DNA of 64,000 nucleotides from Talinum fruticosum (GCA_021018815.1 JAITYX010000025.1:2576501-2640500); one strand, 5' to 3'; counted from the first letter of the stretch, positions 35,080-45,562 are shown. The notes: a model not told the origin generated them from the sequence alone. Made by a program: numbers and translations.

Positions 35080-35814
35080 AACACCTACTGACTAGCCTTC
35101 CTTCCCACCTCAAAATGCCCCAACTTGCCACAAAGGAAGCCACCATATTGCCTTACCTAAACCTTTTGACCAGCCCCTCTTTCCATCACTACAAAACACC
35201 AAATCTAACCTCAAAGGAAGTTCCCAACCTCCTTCATTTACCCCTACTATCCAGCCTTCTTTACCTCCACAAAAACCTACACCCCTCCTCAAAAGAAGCC
35301 TCCAAATACCCTTACCAAATTCTGGTAGTTGTCCTTCCCCTCCACCACCAAATTTCCCAACTTCGCACAACCCACAAACCCTCTTGGTCCATTGCAAAAT
35401 AGAATGTTTTCCCTTTTCCAAGGGATGAGTAACCCTGAGATGGAGTACCCACAATCAAGCCTTGTCTTGGCTGAATGTGAAGAGCTCGATGATGAGCAAG
35501 AAGAAAATGACCATAACTTCAGCTTGCCTCCAAAGTTTGATGAGTATGATGAGTTACATAAGGGGCAAGAAGAGCAAAAGAAGCTAGAGGGTAACTTAAG
35601 CATGGTGGAACCTTTGAGTCTTTAAGTCTCGGTCCACTCACTCTCACTTGACTCCCAATGGTCTCTTCAAGGTAAAGGATTCCAATCAATTTCTTGGTGT
35701 CCTATTTCCTTTGGTAGTGACAAGAATCATTTTGGTGAATTTTGGAGTGATATCATGTTTTTAGATGCTTATTACTTGTTGTTGGATAGACTTTGGTTGT
35801 ATGATTGGTTATGA
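35080..35814 (+). pseudogene. NA7: fragment of a gag/acidic/protease-like type A interior
   Basis: Pro-rich gag tail (35115-35400), then an open frame 35329-35625: EMEYPQSSLVLAECEELDDE, NHNFSLPPKFDEYDELHKGQ-like acidic run and MVEPLSL. After a frameshift: WSLQGKGFQSISWCPISFGS and FWSDIMFLDAYYLLLDRLWL, which mirrors the C-terminal half of the gypsy protease (NQGKGLQV...DIIPMDACHLLLGRPWL) without its active site. The same order is in NA6 (62640-63500, minus). The fragment has lost its gag core and LTRs; GyB3 abuts it on the left, the copia LTR on the right. Confidence 0.65.
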
Positions 35815-36006
35815 AGACTCAGTTTCTAACTCTAAGAACTCAACTATAAATCTTACTTCTCCTAAGTTTTGATTTGAAATCATTCCGAGCATTATAGAAA
35901 CTCTTGTATAAGTTTTCATTAGTTTCGATCGATTCGAAAGCACATTATTGTATATCTTCTACACTCGATATTTCGACTCGGACATCACTCAAGAACTATC
36001 GCATGC
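35815..36006 (+). repeat. Cop1 5' LTR, left piece
   Basis: Aligns by eye with about 315-560 of the first copia LTR (TAGAGTTTTGATTCCAAGGC versus the 35850 region). Ends with CATGC at 36002-36006, duplicated at 53483-53487 around GyB1. Confidence 0.75.
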
Positions 36007-37236
36007 TGATGGAGATTCCCAAGCTACCAAGGACCAAGGGCTGTTAGCTAGGCTACAAGAGGAGATAAACATGTGTGGAGATCAACTTTGGGCACCGAAG
36101 TCAACTATCCTGATTCAAGAGACGCAAACTAAGCTAGGGCTTGAAGAGCTATGAGAGTTGTCTTTTAATAGCAAGCGGTACATAATAATTGATGTTTAAG
36201 AGTTGAAGCAAAATAATCCACAAAGAGGAGGTCCACACCGAACGCTATAGGCACAAAACCGGCCGGATGATTTTATGTCATGCCCGGTTTATCAAATGAT
36301 TCACCAAGGAGGCATAATGCATTGCTAGCTCAAAGGAGGGATCTATAGAATCCAAGAGCACTACCTCTAGTGGAAGAATCATGTGTTGGACCAACCACAA
36401 TCAAGCTTGGACAAGGGGCAAGCAAATACTTGGCCGAGAATCACCATTCAATTCCGGCCACATGTTCCCAAATCTAACTTGGAGAAGGGGTTAGCTATAG
36501 TGTAATCTAGGCCTTTGATCTTATACATACACTCTTAGCCTTGGATTATGCTTAGCTTTCATTTGAGCATTACAAATACACCATGTATGCGGTGGTACAA
36601 AACAACGTTGATATTGAATGAAAACCGAGCTAATGAATGCTCTTCCCCTTTTGATGGATATTGACCCATGGGCTGCAACATACTTAATCAAGATCTCTAT
36701 ACATGCCTAAATCTCAAGAGCCATGGTTTAATGACAAGGTTACAAAAGGAGCTAAAACCGAGTGGAGATCATTTTTGGCACCTAAGAGATGACTATTCCG
36801 GTTTGACCGTTGCAAGTTAAACTAGAGCTTGGTGAATGTTGGAAATTATCTTTTTATGTCCTATGGTACATAAATAAATGTTGTTTAAGAGTTGGAGAAA
36901 AATAATCAACAAGTGGAGGTCCAAAATGCCGAAGGGTTCAAAACCGAGCACCAAGCACAAATCTGGCCGGTTTTCTTCAAGGGCCGAATGAACCATGTTC
37001 GGACCATCCGAATGGACAACCTAAGAGTGGAAGGCGTGGCTAGCACAAGGGAGCTTCTAGAAAATTTCCAAGCATCATCTCTAGTGGAAGGAAGCATGTG
37101 TTGGACCTATGACAAGCTTGCTTGCACAAGGGGAAGGAAAATACTTGGCTAGAATTAACTCTCATTCTAGCCACATGTTCCCAAAAGTTGGCTTGGAAAA
37201 GGGGCTAATACAATTTTAGGCCATTAATCTTGTAAT

Positions 37237-38504
37237 GGAAAATTAATTTTTAGTACTCGACGTATGTGACATTCATTTTTGAGGGCCTCACCTTTTTGAC
37301 CTAATTTTAAAGTACCCTCACGCTTGGAAGCGTTGACATTAGAGCGATTAAGATTTAAAATTCCGATGAGCGAACAATTTAGGCAACAAATGGCAGTTGA
37401 ATTACCATTAATACCCTTAAATGAATTGCGGTTAAAATAAAAAAGCTAAAGCTCTCCTCTCCCCTTCATTTCCACCATTATTGAAGTTTGAAGCTCTCTT
37501 CCTTCATCTCCAACCTAAATCGTGGATTCCATTGTTGAGGAGGCAAGGTAAGTGTTGTTTTTGAAATTTCATTTTTTAATTCCTTCATCTCCTTCCTCTC
37601 TCTCTCTCTCCTCTCTCTCAACCAAGCTCTGGAATTCGCTCCAAAGGAAAAGGTGGAGACTCCTCCACTATTGAAGTTCGAAAATTAGACTCTAATTTTC
37701 TCCTACATTGCCTATTTCTTCACGAAGAGGCTCCAAAGGAAGAGGTGGAGAGGCTGATAATCGAAGTGAGAGGAGTGAAGTTGCTGGTGGTGTGCCTCCA
37801 TGGAGTTGCATCGATTCACAAAGCGAAGAAGGAAGCATTAAAATATGAGAAGATGGAGACGAAGGCGGTGAATGGAAAGAGAAAAAGACCATCGCATATA
37901 CCGGATGGGTGCCAAGGCCATTGGAGGAGATAAAGGAAGAGGAGAAGGCAAGAATGCCAGATTCTCCCTTTACTAGGCTGCTTAGGTTCGAGGGAAGCAC
38001 CTTGCTTGTACTCCCTCTTCGGATAATCAAACCGATTGATTGAATAATTTTTAACCGACCGATGATGTCTGTAAAGTTGCAAATTGCCGTCCAATGCAAA
38101 TTTGTGGATTTAGGTGTAGTAATATGTTCTTCTTCTTCTTCAACTCCTTTATCTTTCTCATTTTATCTCTCCTCCTTTTGTTCCGATTTGGCTGCCTTTT
38201 CCTCGTCCTCCTCCTCATCATCTTCATCTTCATCTTCTTCTTCTTCTCTTGGAGAGCTTGGTTGAGAGAGAGGGAGGGAGAGAGAGACTGAGGGAGATAG
38301 AGAGCTTCAAGTAAAATAAAAATTTCAGTTGATGAACATTTAGAAAAGGTATAATTGTCTAATCACATGTCAAATATTCACTTATCGGATGGGGAACCCT
38401 ACTTTATACAAGTTTAAACGGTGAGAGTACTTTAAAATTAGGTAAAAAGGTGAGACCCTAAAAATGAATTTCACATATGTCGAGGTACTAAAAATTAATT
38501 TTCC
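37237..38504. mobile_element. Non-autonomous Mutator-like element (MULE)
   Basis: 1268 bp with inverted ends of about 80-85 bp: GGAAAATTAATTTTTAGTAC at the left is matched by the complement at 38485-38504, and similarity continues through a TCACCTTTTT-CCTAATTTTAAAGTAC block (to about 37320 and from about 38420). A 10-bp direct repeat ATCTTGTAAT flanks it (37227-37236, 38505-38514). The paralogous LTR at about 56458-56475 carries the empty site with one copy. The interior has no transposase. It is GC-richer, with CT and TCT/TCA microsatellites (37596-37619, 38200-38255) and a possible splice donor AAG|GTAAGT at 37545-37553, as if it holds captured host sequence. Confidence 0.9.
37490..38290. 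other. MULE interior, possible captured gene fragment
   Basis: Not similar to anything else in the window. Open stretches run on both strands (plus 37745-37933 with EVRGVKLLVVCLHGVASIHK; minus 37692-38099). A consensus-like splice donor follows a purine-rich stretch at 37548. None of the frames has a recognisable domain. I cannot say which strand, if any, was coding. Confidence 0.35.
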
Positions 38505-38685
38505 ATCTTGTAATCTCTCTTTTAGGCCTTAGATTATGTTTTAGCTTTATTTAATTTTTTAGCATGTTTTATTTCCTTACAAATAGCCTAAGCATTCAGC
38601 CATGTAAACAACAACTTTTGATAATGAATATTAATGAACTTTGAGATGGATTGCTCGACCCCTTTAAAATCCTCAATTGCTGTAT

Positions 38686-38703
38686 CCAAGTTTGGCAACT
38701 TGG
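38686..38703 (+). other. Stem-loop in LTR leader (TGGC loop, S5)
   Basis: CCAAGTT 38686-38692, loop TGGC, AACTTGG 38697-38703, preceded by GTAT and followed by TGGTG. Counterparts with other arms are at 2002-2019 and 15368-15385 (longer loop in the latter). Confidence 0.65.
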
Positions 38704-38776
38704 TGGTGTTCTTTTGAGTCCTTAAGCTAGCTAGTGGTGTTTACGTATCTAGCCAAGCGAAAGGTGCCCCAAGACT

Positions 38777-38805
38777 TTTCAAGGTGGTGTTTCGTATCCT
38801 TGAAA
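38777..38805 (+). other. Stem-loop in LTR leader (S5), 8-bp stem
   Basis: TTTCAAGG 38777-38784 pairs perfectly with CCTTGAAA 38798-38805 around loop TGGTGTTTCGTAT. Confidence 0.75.
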
Positions 38806-39345
38806 CCCTTGGCCTATCGGTTACTTCGTTTTCGAATTCCATATCTCCCACTCACTCATCAACTTTACCCCAAATTTCGCCCACCTTCATTCCAACGTGT
38901 TTAGTTATCCCCCCCAAAATTAGCTCCATTTAAGAACTCCTCCGACCCCTACCTTCGATCTATACAGAGAGTGTCATTCGGGCAGCCGATCCAAGTACCT
39001 CCGACTTTCAGCTTCCAAATCACGGTGATCCCATCCTCATAAAAATCCCCAATTTTGACCAGTCCTTCTTAGTCTAACCAAGAAGCCCTCCACCAAATTT
39101 CAGCTCAAAACTCCTCCATTTGCCCCCTCATTTACCCATTCCCAAGATCGCACCTGCAAGCCCCCATTATGCTCGGTAGCCTATCTTGCGGTTTTATCCT
39201 TCTTTTTGTTTTCCCCTCACTATACATCACCTTTGAATTCTCGCTATATCTACGCTTGGCATGCTTAGTGGTGCTCTATTAAATCCGAAGGTCTAGCTAG
39301 TGGTGCTATCTCGTATCTAGTCTTATCCTTTTGGTGCTCCAAGAT

Positions 39346-39376
39346 TCTTAAGGTGGTGTGTCTCGTATCCTTAAGA
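39346..39376 (+). other. Stem-loop in LTR leader (GyB1), 8-bp stem
   Basis: TCTTAAGG 39346-39353 pairs perfectly with CCTTAAGA 39369-39376 around TGGTGTGTCTCGTAT. The GyB1 3' LTR keeps both arms near 53337-53367 although its loop starts CGGTG. Confidence 0.75.
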
Positions 39377-39493
39377 GACTTGGTCTTATCATTACTAGTT
39401 CATTCATTTAGCACTCATCAACCACCCCTTGCCGTACCGTTCACAACAACCCTTCTCCCTCTCTCGGTTTGTTGCTTGGCTATACATCAACTT

Positions 39494-39505
39494 TGGTATC
39501 GGAGC
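39494..39505 (+). other. Primer-binding site of GyB1
   Basis: TGGTATCGGAGC, one base off the complement of the 3' end of initiator tRNA-Met, four bases after the LTR end. Confidence 0.85.
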
Positions 39506-39609
39506 AAGTTTCGTTCCCTTGGCCGAATAGTTACCATTTTCACTAAACACATCCCTCCAATCCATAGCTACAAAATAGCCGAAGCCCACAAAAATCCTGG
39601 TTCTTAAAC

Positions 39610-40587
39610 ATGAGTGCTAGCATGACGTTGGAAGAACTATTTGAGATGTTGATGAAAGAAAAAGAGTACCTCCAAAAACAACTTGGGCAATCCATGAGAG
39701 ATAAGCGTGATCAATTTAGAAGCATATCACCTCCCCTTGGCCTATTCATAACTCCAACGAAGAGGATGAAGAAAGCAATCCATTTGTTTCTTCGGATGAG
39801 CCTAGTGAAAGGAGGTCAAGGCAAGGCTCTAGACGTGCAAAACATCATTCCCATGACTTCAAAGTGGAGATCCCGGAGTTTGAAGGGCGCTTAAACTCGG
39901 ATGAGTTCTTAGATTGGCTAAGAACCGTGGAAAGAATATTTGACTATAAAGAAGTGCTCGAGGAGAAGAAAGTTAAGCTTGTTGCCCTCAAGCTTAGAGG
40001 TTTTGCCTCAACATGGTTGGGAAAATTTTGTGCACAAATGACTGAGAGAAAGGAAGTCTAAGATTAGAAGTTGGGAGAAAATGAGATCAAAACTCAAGGC
40101 TCGTGTCTTGCCCCCAACCTACATTCAAGATAGTTATTCTCAACTCCATAACCTACAGAAAGGGAGTATGAGTGTGGAGGAGTACACTCGTAAGTTTGAG
40201 AGGTTGCTCATTAAGTGTGATATTCAAGTAAATAAGGATCAAACAATAGTGAGGTACCTTGGAGGTCTAGGTGCGAAATATGCTCAAGTGGTGGAATTGC
40301 AACAATTCTCTAGTTTTGATGAAGTGTGTCACTTGGCACATAAAGTTGATAAACAAAAGAAGCACCGGTTTATCAAGAAAGAAATACCCAAAACCTTCCT
40401 ACAAAAGAGCCAACCCTTTTACAAGGGGAGTTCCCAACCTATCCCACAAAAAGCCCCTAGCTCTACAAAACAACCTACGCCCATTTCTACCCCAAATCTG
40501 CCGAAACCCGCTCCTAATGCCAACAACCCACGGAGATGCTTTAAGTGTCATGGTCTAGGACACATTGCCTTGGAGTGTCTAAACTGA
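39610..40587 (+). pseudogene. GyB1 gag pseudogene
   Basis: ATG at 39610 opens MSASMTLEELFEMLMKEKEY and a YLQKQLGQSMRDKRD helix, then a frameshift near 39865. The gag core follows: PEFEGRLNSDEFLDWLRTVE, RIFDYKEVLEEKKVKL, LKLRGFASTW; frameshift near 40060; then RSKLKARVLPPTYIQDSY and GSMSVEEYTRKFERLLIKCD. A Lys/Pro/Ser-rich tail ends in an intact CX2CX4HX4C zinc knuckle (CFKCHGLGHIALEC) at 40537-40578. Only two frame changes separate the parts, so this is the best-preserved autonomous gag in the window. Confidence 0.92.
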
Positions 40588-40599
40588 AGGGTAGTAACT

Positions 40600-41140
40600 T
40601 TGGTGGAATTCCAAGAACAATACATGGAGGAAGAAGAGACCGAAAGAGAGCTCTACTTAGTGGATGATATGGAGGAAGTAGTTGAGGAGGCGGATGAAGG
40701 AGAACTCTTAGTTTTAAGGAGGGCTTTTAGCAGATTCAAAGAAGAGGAGCAATGTGAGAACATATTTCACACTAGAGGCATGGTGCAAGGCAAGATGTGT
40801 TTTATTATTGTGGATGGAGGAAGTTGTACAAATGTAGCCGCTTCAACCATGGTGGAGAAGCTTGGACTTATCACTTTGGTTCATCCTCATCCCTACAACA
40901 TTCAATGGCTAAACCAAGGTAAAGCCTCCAAGTCAATTTTAAATGTCTTGTTTCATTTAGTATTGGCAAGAATTATCATGATGAGTTGTGGTGTGATATT
41001 ATTCCTATGGATGGTTGTCATTTGTTGCTTGGGAGACCTTAGCTTTTTGTAGAAGAGTTATGCATGATGGGTTCATGAACACTTACACTTTCACAAAAGA
41101 TGGAAAGAAGATAACCTTAGCCCCTTTATCCCCAAGCTAA
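40600..41140 (+). pseudogene. GyB1 aspartic protease
   Basis: Acidic lead (EEEETERELYLVDDMEEVVE), CENIFHTRGMVQGKMCFIIV, active site VDGGSCTNVAAST near 40812-40850 with its Asp present, MVEKLGL, HPHPYNIQWLNQGKAS; a frameshift near 40940 then SIGKNYHDELWCD, IPMDGCHLLLGRP. The stop in frame is at 41050-41052. Confidence 0.88.
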
Positions 41141-41500
41141 CTCACAAAAACAAAGCCACAAAAGACCTCCATACAAACCGACCTCCTTCTTACTTTGGGA
41201 GAGTCATTTCTCAATGCCAAATAACATGAGTTTAGACTAATGCAAGAGCTCATCCTACTGTCACCAAATGAACCCGAAAGCCCTCCCCAAGACTTACATC
41301 CTCTCGCCTAAAACCTATTATCCAAATTTTCCCATGTCTTTCCAAATGAAATTCCTCTTGGCCTACCTCCACAAAGAACCATACAAAATCACATAGACCT
41401 TATCCCGGGAGCCATCCTACCCAACAAACCTGCATATAAGATGAATCCTAAAGATGCTCAAGAAGTCCAAAGACAAGTTCATCAGTTGGTGGCTAAAGGC
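41141..41500 (+). pseudogene. GyB1 protease-RT linker
   Basis: Several frames. Readable landmarks are a PNEIPLGLPPQRT-like box near 41340-41390 and PGAILPNKPAYKMNPKDAQE near 41410-41465, then [19 protein letters not shown]. The latter motif is the one that seems to survive, altered, in module 3 of the NA elements. Confidence 0.75.
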
Positions 41501-42182
41501 CTTGTAAGGGAAATTATGAGTCCATGACGGTGCCTAATCTTTTGGTGCCTAAGAAGGATGGATCCATGAGGATGTGTGTGGATAGCCGAGCCATAAACAA
41601 GATCACTATCAAGTATAGGCATCCCATATCTAGACTTGAGGATATGGTTGATGAGCTCCATGGTTCACAAGTGTTCTCCAAGGTGGATTTAAGAAGTGGA
41701 TACTACCAAATCCGGATCCGGGAAGGGGATGAGTGGAAAACGACATTCAATACTAAGGGTGGATTGTATGAGTGGCTTGTAATGCCGTTCGGATTATCCA
41801 ACGCACCTAGCACTTTCATGAGGCTCATGAACCAAGTGTCTAGGCCTTTTCTTGGCAAGTTTGTGGTAGTATACTTTGATGATATATTGGTGTATAGCTG
41901 AAGTGAGGAGGAACACCTCAAACACCTCACACAAGTTCTTGAACTATTAGAGGAAGAAAAGCTCTTTGGCAATCTCCAAAAGTGTACCTTCTTTGCCTCG
42001 GAAGTCACTTTTCTTAGATACATTGTCATGGCTCATGGTGTGAAGGTAGATGAGAGTAAGGTGGAAGCCATACAATCATCGCCAGTTCCTACAAGCATTC
42101 ATGATGTACAGAGTTTTCATGGCTTGGCCTCTTTTACCGAAGATTCATTAAGAACTTTAGTACCATCACAACCCCCATGACC
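41501..42182 (+). pseudogene. GyB1 reverse transcriptase
   Basis: Open 41524-41901: [76 protein letters not shown] and the catalytic YFDD at 41872-41883, all intact, then a TGA at 41899-41901 just after ILVYS. Past the stop the thumb continues (SEEEHLKHLTQVLELLEEEK, VDESKVEAIQSSPVP, FHGLASF) with a frameshift. Active-site residues are present but the protein is truncated. Confidence 0.92.
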
Positions 42183-42719
42183 GAGGTACTAAAGGGGAGT
42201 GTGTTCAGGTGGAATGCTAAGGCCCAAGAGGCTTTCGAAACTATCAAGTGAAAACTCACTCAAGCACCGGTCCTAGCTTTGCGTAGCTTTGATAAGATCT
42301 TTGAGGTTGAATGTGATGCCTCAGGAGTTGGCATAGGAGGAGTTCTCTCTCAAGAAGGGTGGCCTATAGCCTTCTTTAGTGAGAAACTTTGAGACTCATG
42401 GAGGAAGTACTCAACCTATGATAAGAAGTTCTATGCCATTGTGAGATCTTTGGATCATTGGAGTCATTATCTTCTGGCTAATGAATTCATTTTGCATTCG
42501 GATCATGAGGCTTTAAAGTACATTCAAGGGCAACATAAACTCAATCCAAGGCATGGAAAATGGGTAGAGTATTAGCAAACTTTCCATTTTACCATTAAGC
42601 ACAAATCGGGCAAGATGAACAAAGGGGAGGATACACTCTTAAGGAGGTATCTCTTGCTATTTCAATTACAAACTCAAGTTCTTGGTTTGAGCATTTAAAA
42701 TCCTTGTACTCTAATGATC
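42183..42719 (+). pseudogene. GyB1 RNase H
   Basis: [20 protein letters not shown] (first Asp), a stop, [20 protein letters not shown] (the catalytic Glu in DKEF reads Lys), [20 protein letters not shown], a stop after KWVEY, KHKSGKMNKGEDTLLRRYLL. It ends at the AAGAT duplication where NA1 is inserted. Confidence 0.88.
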
Positions 42720-42724
42720 AAGAT

Positions 42725-43984
42725 TGATGGAAAGTGGACTACCCTAGATTTTGAATCAAAGAATAATTACTTCAAAGGTTCAAGCATACCCGGAATCAAA
42801 CAAAGTTGCTTAAATGTGTTTTACTCATTTTTTATCCTGGGGATGAAAAGCCAAAGTGTGATATTTTATGACATTATGTTTATAAATAAAAGCTCATCCA
42901 AAGAGCCAAGAAAGATCGCTAAGAAGAAACCAGCTAGCAGCCTAAAATCCTCCACGTCAAAGCATGTTGAGTTGAGCCATGACAAACCGAGGAGAGTTAA
43001 GTCTTTTGTACATAGATAACTTGGTGCAAATTCTGGTCGGTCCAAAGGGTTCGAAGAGCATGAGTCAAACGTCCAAGGATGAACATCAAAGGAGCCTAAA
43101 GAAGAGCATTCTAGAAGGCACTCACCATGGTGGAAGTTGGTTTGTTAGAAGCTTGCCAAAGGGGAAAACAAGCCATGACCACATGTTCCCAATTTTGCAA
43201 ATACTTGGCTAGAATTCACTCTAGCTTAACTTGGAGGAGGGAAAGAATCTTGGTAGTTTTTATTATCATTTTACTTTAATTTTCAGCTTTGTTTTAGCTT
43301 TGTAAAATGCCATTATGAGGCATTATAAATTCGGCAAGCATAGCTCATGTAATTACAACTTTGATGAATTTATAAACTTGAGTTTTAAACTCTTTCGAGA
43401 TGGATTTCTCGACCTCTTGAATCCTCATTGCTGTATCCGAGCCTTGGCAAGCTTGGTGATGTTTTTGAGTACTTCCAATCCCCGGTGGTGTTTCTGTATC
43501 CGGCCATATTGAAAGGTGCCCCTCGGTTCTCACTCGGTGGTGTTTCGTATCCGACCAAGAGCCTTGGTCTTATCCAGCTATTTCCCATATCCATATCGCC
43601 CAAACCACTTATCACCTTTGGCCCAAATTTCACCCACCTCATCCTACATGAATTGAGTCCATTCCCACCAAATCTCAGCTCAATCCAAGAAGTATTCCAT
43701 CCCCAAGCACCAAAAACAAAAAGAACCTCATTCTCGGACAACAGCCCAGACGTGACCTTCGTTTGCCTTTAGTTCAAGGTGATCCCGACCTTGGATGCTT
43801 CCCATATTTTTACCAGCCCTTCCTAACATCCCAAATAACCTTTCCTCCACATTTTAGCCATAAACTCAATCATTTACCCCTCCTTGCACCCTTTCCCCGT
43901 AACCGCACCTGCAGGTCCTATTCCGGCCAGCTTGCTTTTCTTGCGGTTTTGCTTCTTCTTTGCTTCCGCTCCCACTATACATCA
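42725..43984 (+). repeat. NA1 5' LTR
   Basis: 1260 bp, TGATGGAAAGTGGACTACCC to CCCACTATACATCA. TATA-like TATAAAT at 43324-43330. Stem-loop units between 43436 and 43560 (CCGAGC/GCTTGG with one wobble; CCGG/CCGG around TGGTGTTTCTGTAT). Confidence 0.92.
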
Positions 43985-43988
43985 ACTT

Positions 43989-44000
43989 TGGTATCAGAGC
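43989..44000 (+). other. Primer-binding site of NA1
   Basis: TGGTATCAGAGC, perfect complement to the 3' end of plant initiator tRNA-Met, four bases after the LTR. Confidence 0.9.
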
Positions 44001-44159
44001 AAGTTCTGATCCTTGTGGTGTTTTATCCATTCCCCATAAAACCAAAAACACAAAAATAGCCAGCTCCACAAAAAACCCAAAAACCAAAACACAAAATTGT
44101 TTTTTGCCCATTTATTTCTGCACCACCGTACCCTTCACATTTGGGATTTGAGTGCTGAA

Positions 44160-44645
44160 ATGGATCCCTCTAATTTTGAGTTGGTCTATCTATTGGTGCC
44201 TAAATTTTATGGCCAACAAGAATTATTTTCTAGTTGGTTTATTAAAGTTGAAGAAGCCTTGGACAACTTGAGATTAGAAGAGCATGAGAAGGTTGTGATT
44301 GTTGAGTCTAAGTTGAGGAGTCATGCCCTCACTTGGTGGAATGCCTATAAGTTGAGAAGGAAGAAGAGAGGCAAGAAGAAGGTGAATACATGGAGCAAGC
44401 TAAGAGGGAAGTTGCTAAAGAAATTTTGTCCATTCAAGTTCAATTCCCTTCCCACCAAGAGCACACACCTTGACAAGGGGAATTTGTCTTCTCCTTCCCC
44501 TAAACTTTCAGCCCCCTCTTCTTTTTCCAAAACCCCAAATGGCCAGCCCTCTCCATCTCCACATAATGCCCCAACACTCCACAAAAAGAGCCCCCATATT
44601 TCCCCACCGAAGCCAACCAGCCAGCCCCCATTTTCTCCACCCTAA
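44160..44645 (+). CDS. NA1 short gag, intact 161 residues
   Basis: Putative capsid-like protein of the non-autonomous family. ATG at 44160 starts MDPSNFELVYLLVPKFYGQQ; an upstream in-frame ATG at 44097 exists, but the start chosen fits the MAASNFELV start of NA6. Residues about 10-95 form the gag core: LFSSWFIKVEEALDNLRLEE, EKVVIVESKLRSHALTWWNA, a Lys/Arg-rich strip and WSKLRGKLLKKFCPFKFN. The tail is Pro/Ser/His-rich and stops without a zinc knuckle, unlike GyB1 gag. It is about half the usual gypsy gag length. It may need help in trans from autonomous Gag. Copies are in NA3 (minus, 13026-13602) and NA6 (minus, 63500-63776). Confidence 0.82.
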   Translation: MDPSNFELVYLLVPKFYGQQELFSSWFIKVEEALDNLRLEEHEKVVIVESKLRSHALTWWNAYKLRRKKRGKKKVNTWSKLRGKLLKKFCPFKFNSLPTKSTHLDKGNLSSPSPKLSAPSSFSKTPNGQPSPSPHNAPTLHKKSPHISPPKPTSQPPFSPP

Positions 44646-44779
44646 AGCACCAAACCAAGCCTTCCAAAAAGCCACCAACCACCTATTGTCCACCCCTTTG
44701 AACTCCCACAAAATACCCATCCCATCACCGAAGAACCCTTAACTTCACTTGACCATTTTCCTCCAAAAATCCATGCCAC

Positions 44780-45562
44780 ATGATTGATGCTAATCTGGCC
44801 GTGTGTGAATTGTGCAAACCGCATGAAGGTGAGCATAAGGAAAAGCTTGAGTTGACATACAAAATGGTGGAACAAGGAAAACCTCAAAAATCAAATGGTG
44901 CATTTTCCATGAGGTGTTCATTTCCTTTACATTTGGAGGATTGTGAAATTGTGTTTAAGAAATTTACATGGGTTTTTATTGTTGAAAGAAATCTCCAAAG
45001 ATTATATCCGAATTGTGTGAAGCGCCCAAGAAGAGTCTTAACTATCTTGTTCACACTTATATGTTGGAGCTACTACTTTGAAGATCAAAGGATCTTATTG
45101 TATTTGGTGAGTTGCCAAGAGCAACAACTATTGAGTTTTTATGGAGTTGAACTTTCATGGTTATTCTCTTTACCAACCCATTGGCAAACCGAGAGGTACA
45201 AACGAGAAGTCCATAAGTTGGAAAAGAGGTATATCTCGTTTACTCCTTTGGAAAATTGTGTTTTCCATTTTGATAAGCTAATGTGCTTGTATGATGTTGA
45301 TCATGATTTTGGAGAGCTACAAGTGCATGAGAAAAGTTTATTCAAGGAGGCACAATTTAGTGCATCAAAAGTGGTACTAGCGAGTGGTGCTCTCAATACA
45401 ATTTCCATGGCTACCTTGTTACATGTTTCAAGGAGCAAAGGGTCTTGTTGGAGCCTAAGGAGGAAATTCTTACCCTATACAAATGCCTCCTTCCCAGCCA
45501 CAAGACACTCGTTTCCGAACCGCACCAAATCTGCCCAAGAAACAAGAACCGCTAGGGCGTAA
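44780..45562 (+). CDS. NA1 aORF, unrecognised 260-residue protein
   Basis: One uninterrupted frame, the longest in the window. The N-terminus has a CELCKPHEGEH box (possible metal ligands), then KSNGAFSMRCSFPLHLEDCE, FKKFTWVFIVERNLQRLYPN, aromatic-rich ICWSYYFEDQRILLYLVSCQ, WLFSLPTHWQTERYKREVHK and FHFDKLMCLYDVDHDFGELQ. The last 60 residues (after about 45370) run into module 3-like sequence and may not be native. Homologous broken copies are in NA2 (16848-17640) and NA3 (12748-12975). No RT, integrase or protease motif is seen. It could be a captured host fragment or a very diverged element gene. Position between gag and module 3 is constant where both are present. Confidence 0.65.
   Translation: MIDANLAVCELCKPHEGEHKEKLELTYKMVEQGKPQKSNGAFSMRCSFPLHLEDCEIVFKKFTWVFIVERNLQRLYPNCVKRPRRVLTILFTLICWSYYFEDQRILLYLVSCQEQQLLSFYGVELSWLFSLPTHWQTERYKREVHKLEKRYISFTPLENCVFHFDKLMCLYDVDHDFGELQVHEKSLFKEAQFSASKVVLASGALNTISMATLLHVSRSKGSCWSLRRKFLPYTNASFPATRHSFPNRTKSAQETRTARA

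Larger units (their letters stand above)
36652..39229 (+). mobile_element. S5: solo type A LTR carrying a MULE
   Basis: 36652-37226 plus 38505-39229, about 1.3 kb net. TGATGGATATTGACCC start, CCTCACTATACATCA end. CCTTT is duplicated at 36647-36651 and 39230-39234. Leader stems at 38686-38703 and 38777-38805. Confidence 0.92.
36007..39489 (+). repeat. GyB1 5' LTR (type B), interrupted by S5
   Basis: 36007-36651 plus 39235-39489, 900 bp net. TGATGGAGATTCCC start, GGCTATACATCA end. The 3' part matches 53311-53482 closely, including the TCTTAAGG/CCTTAAGA stem. Confidence 0.85.

Noticed and set aside
38200..38255. TCT/TCA run as a poly-Ser coding region
   Set aside because: Simple microsatellite inside the MULE; no supporting codon structure on either side.
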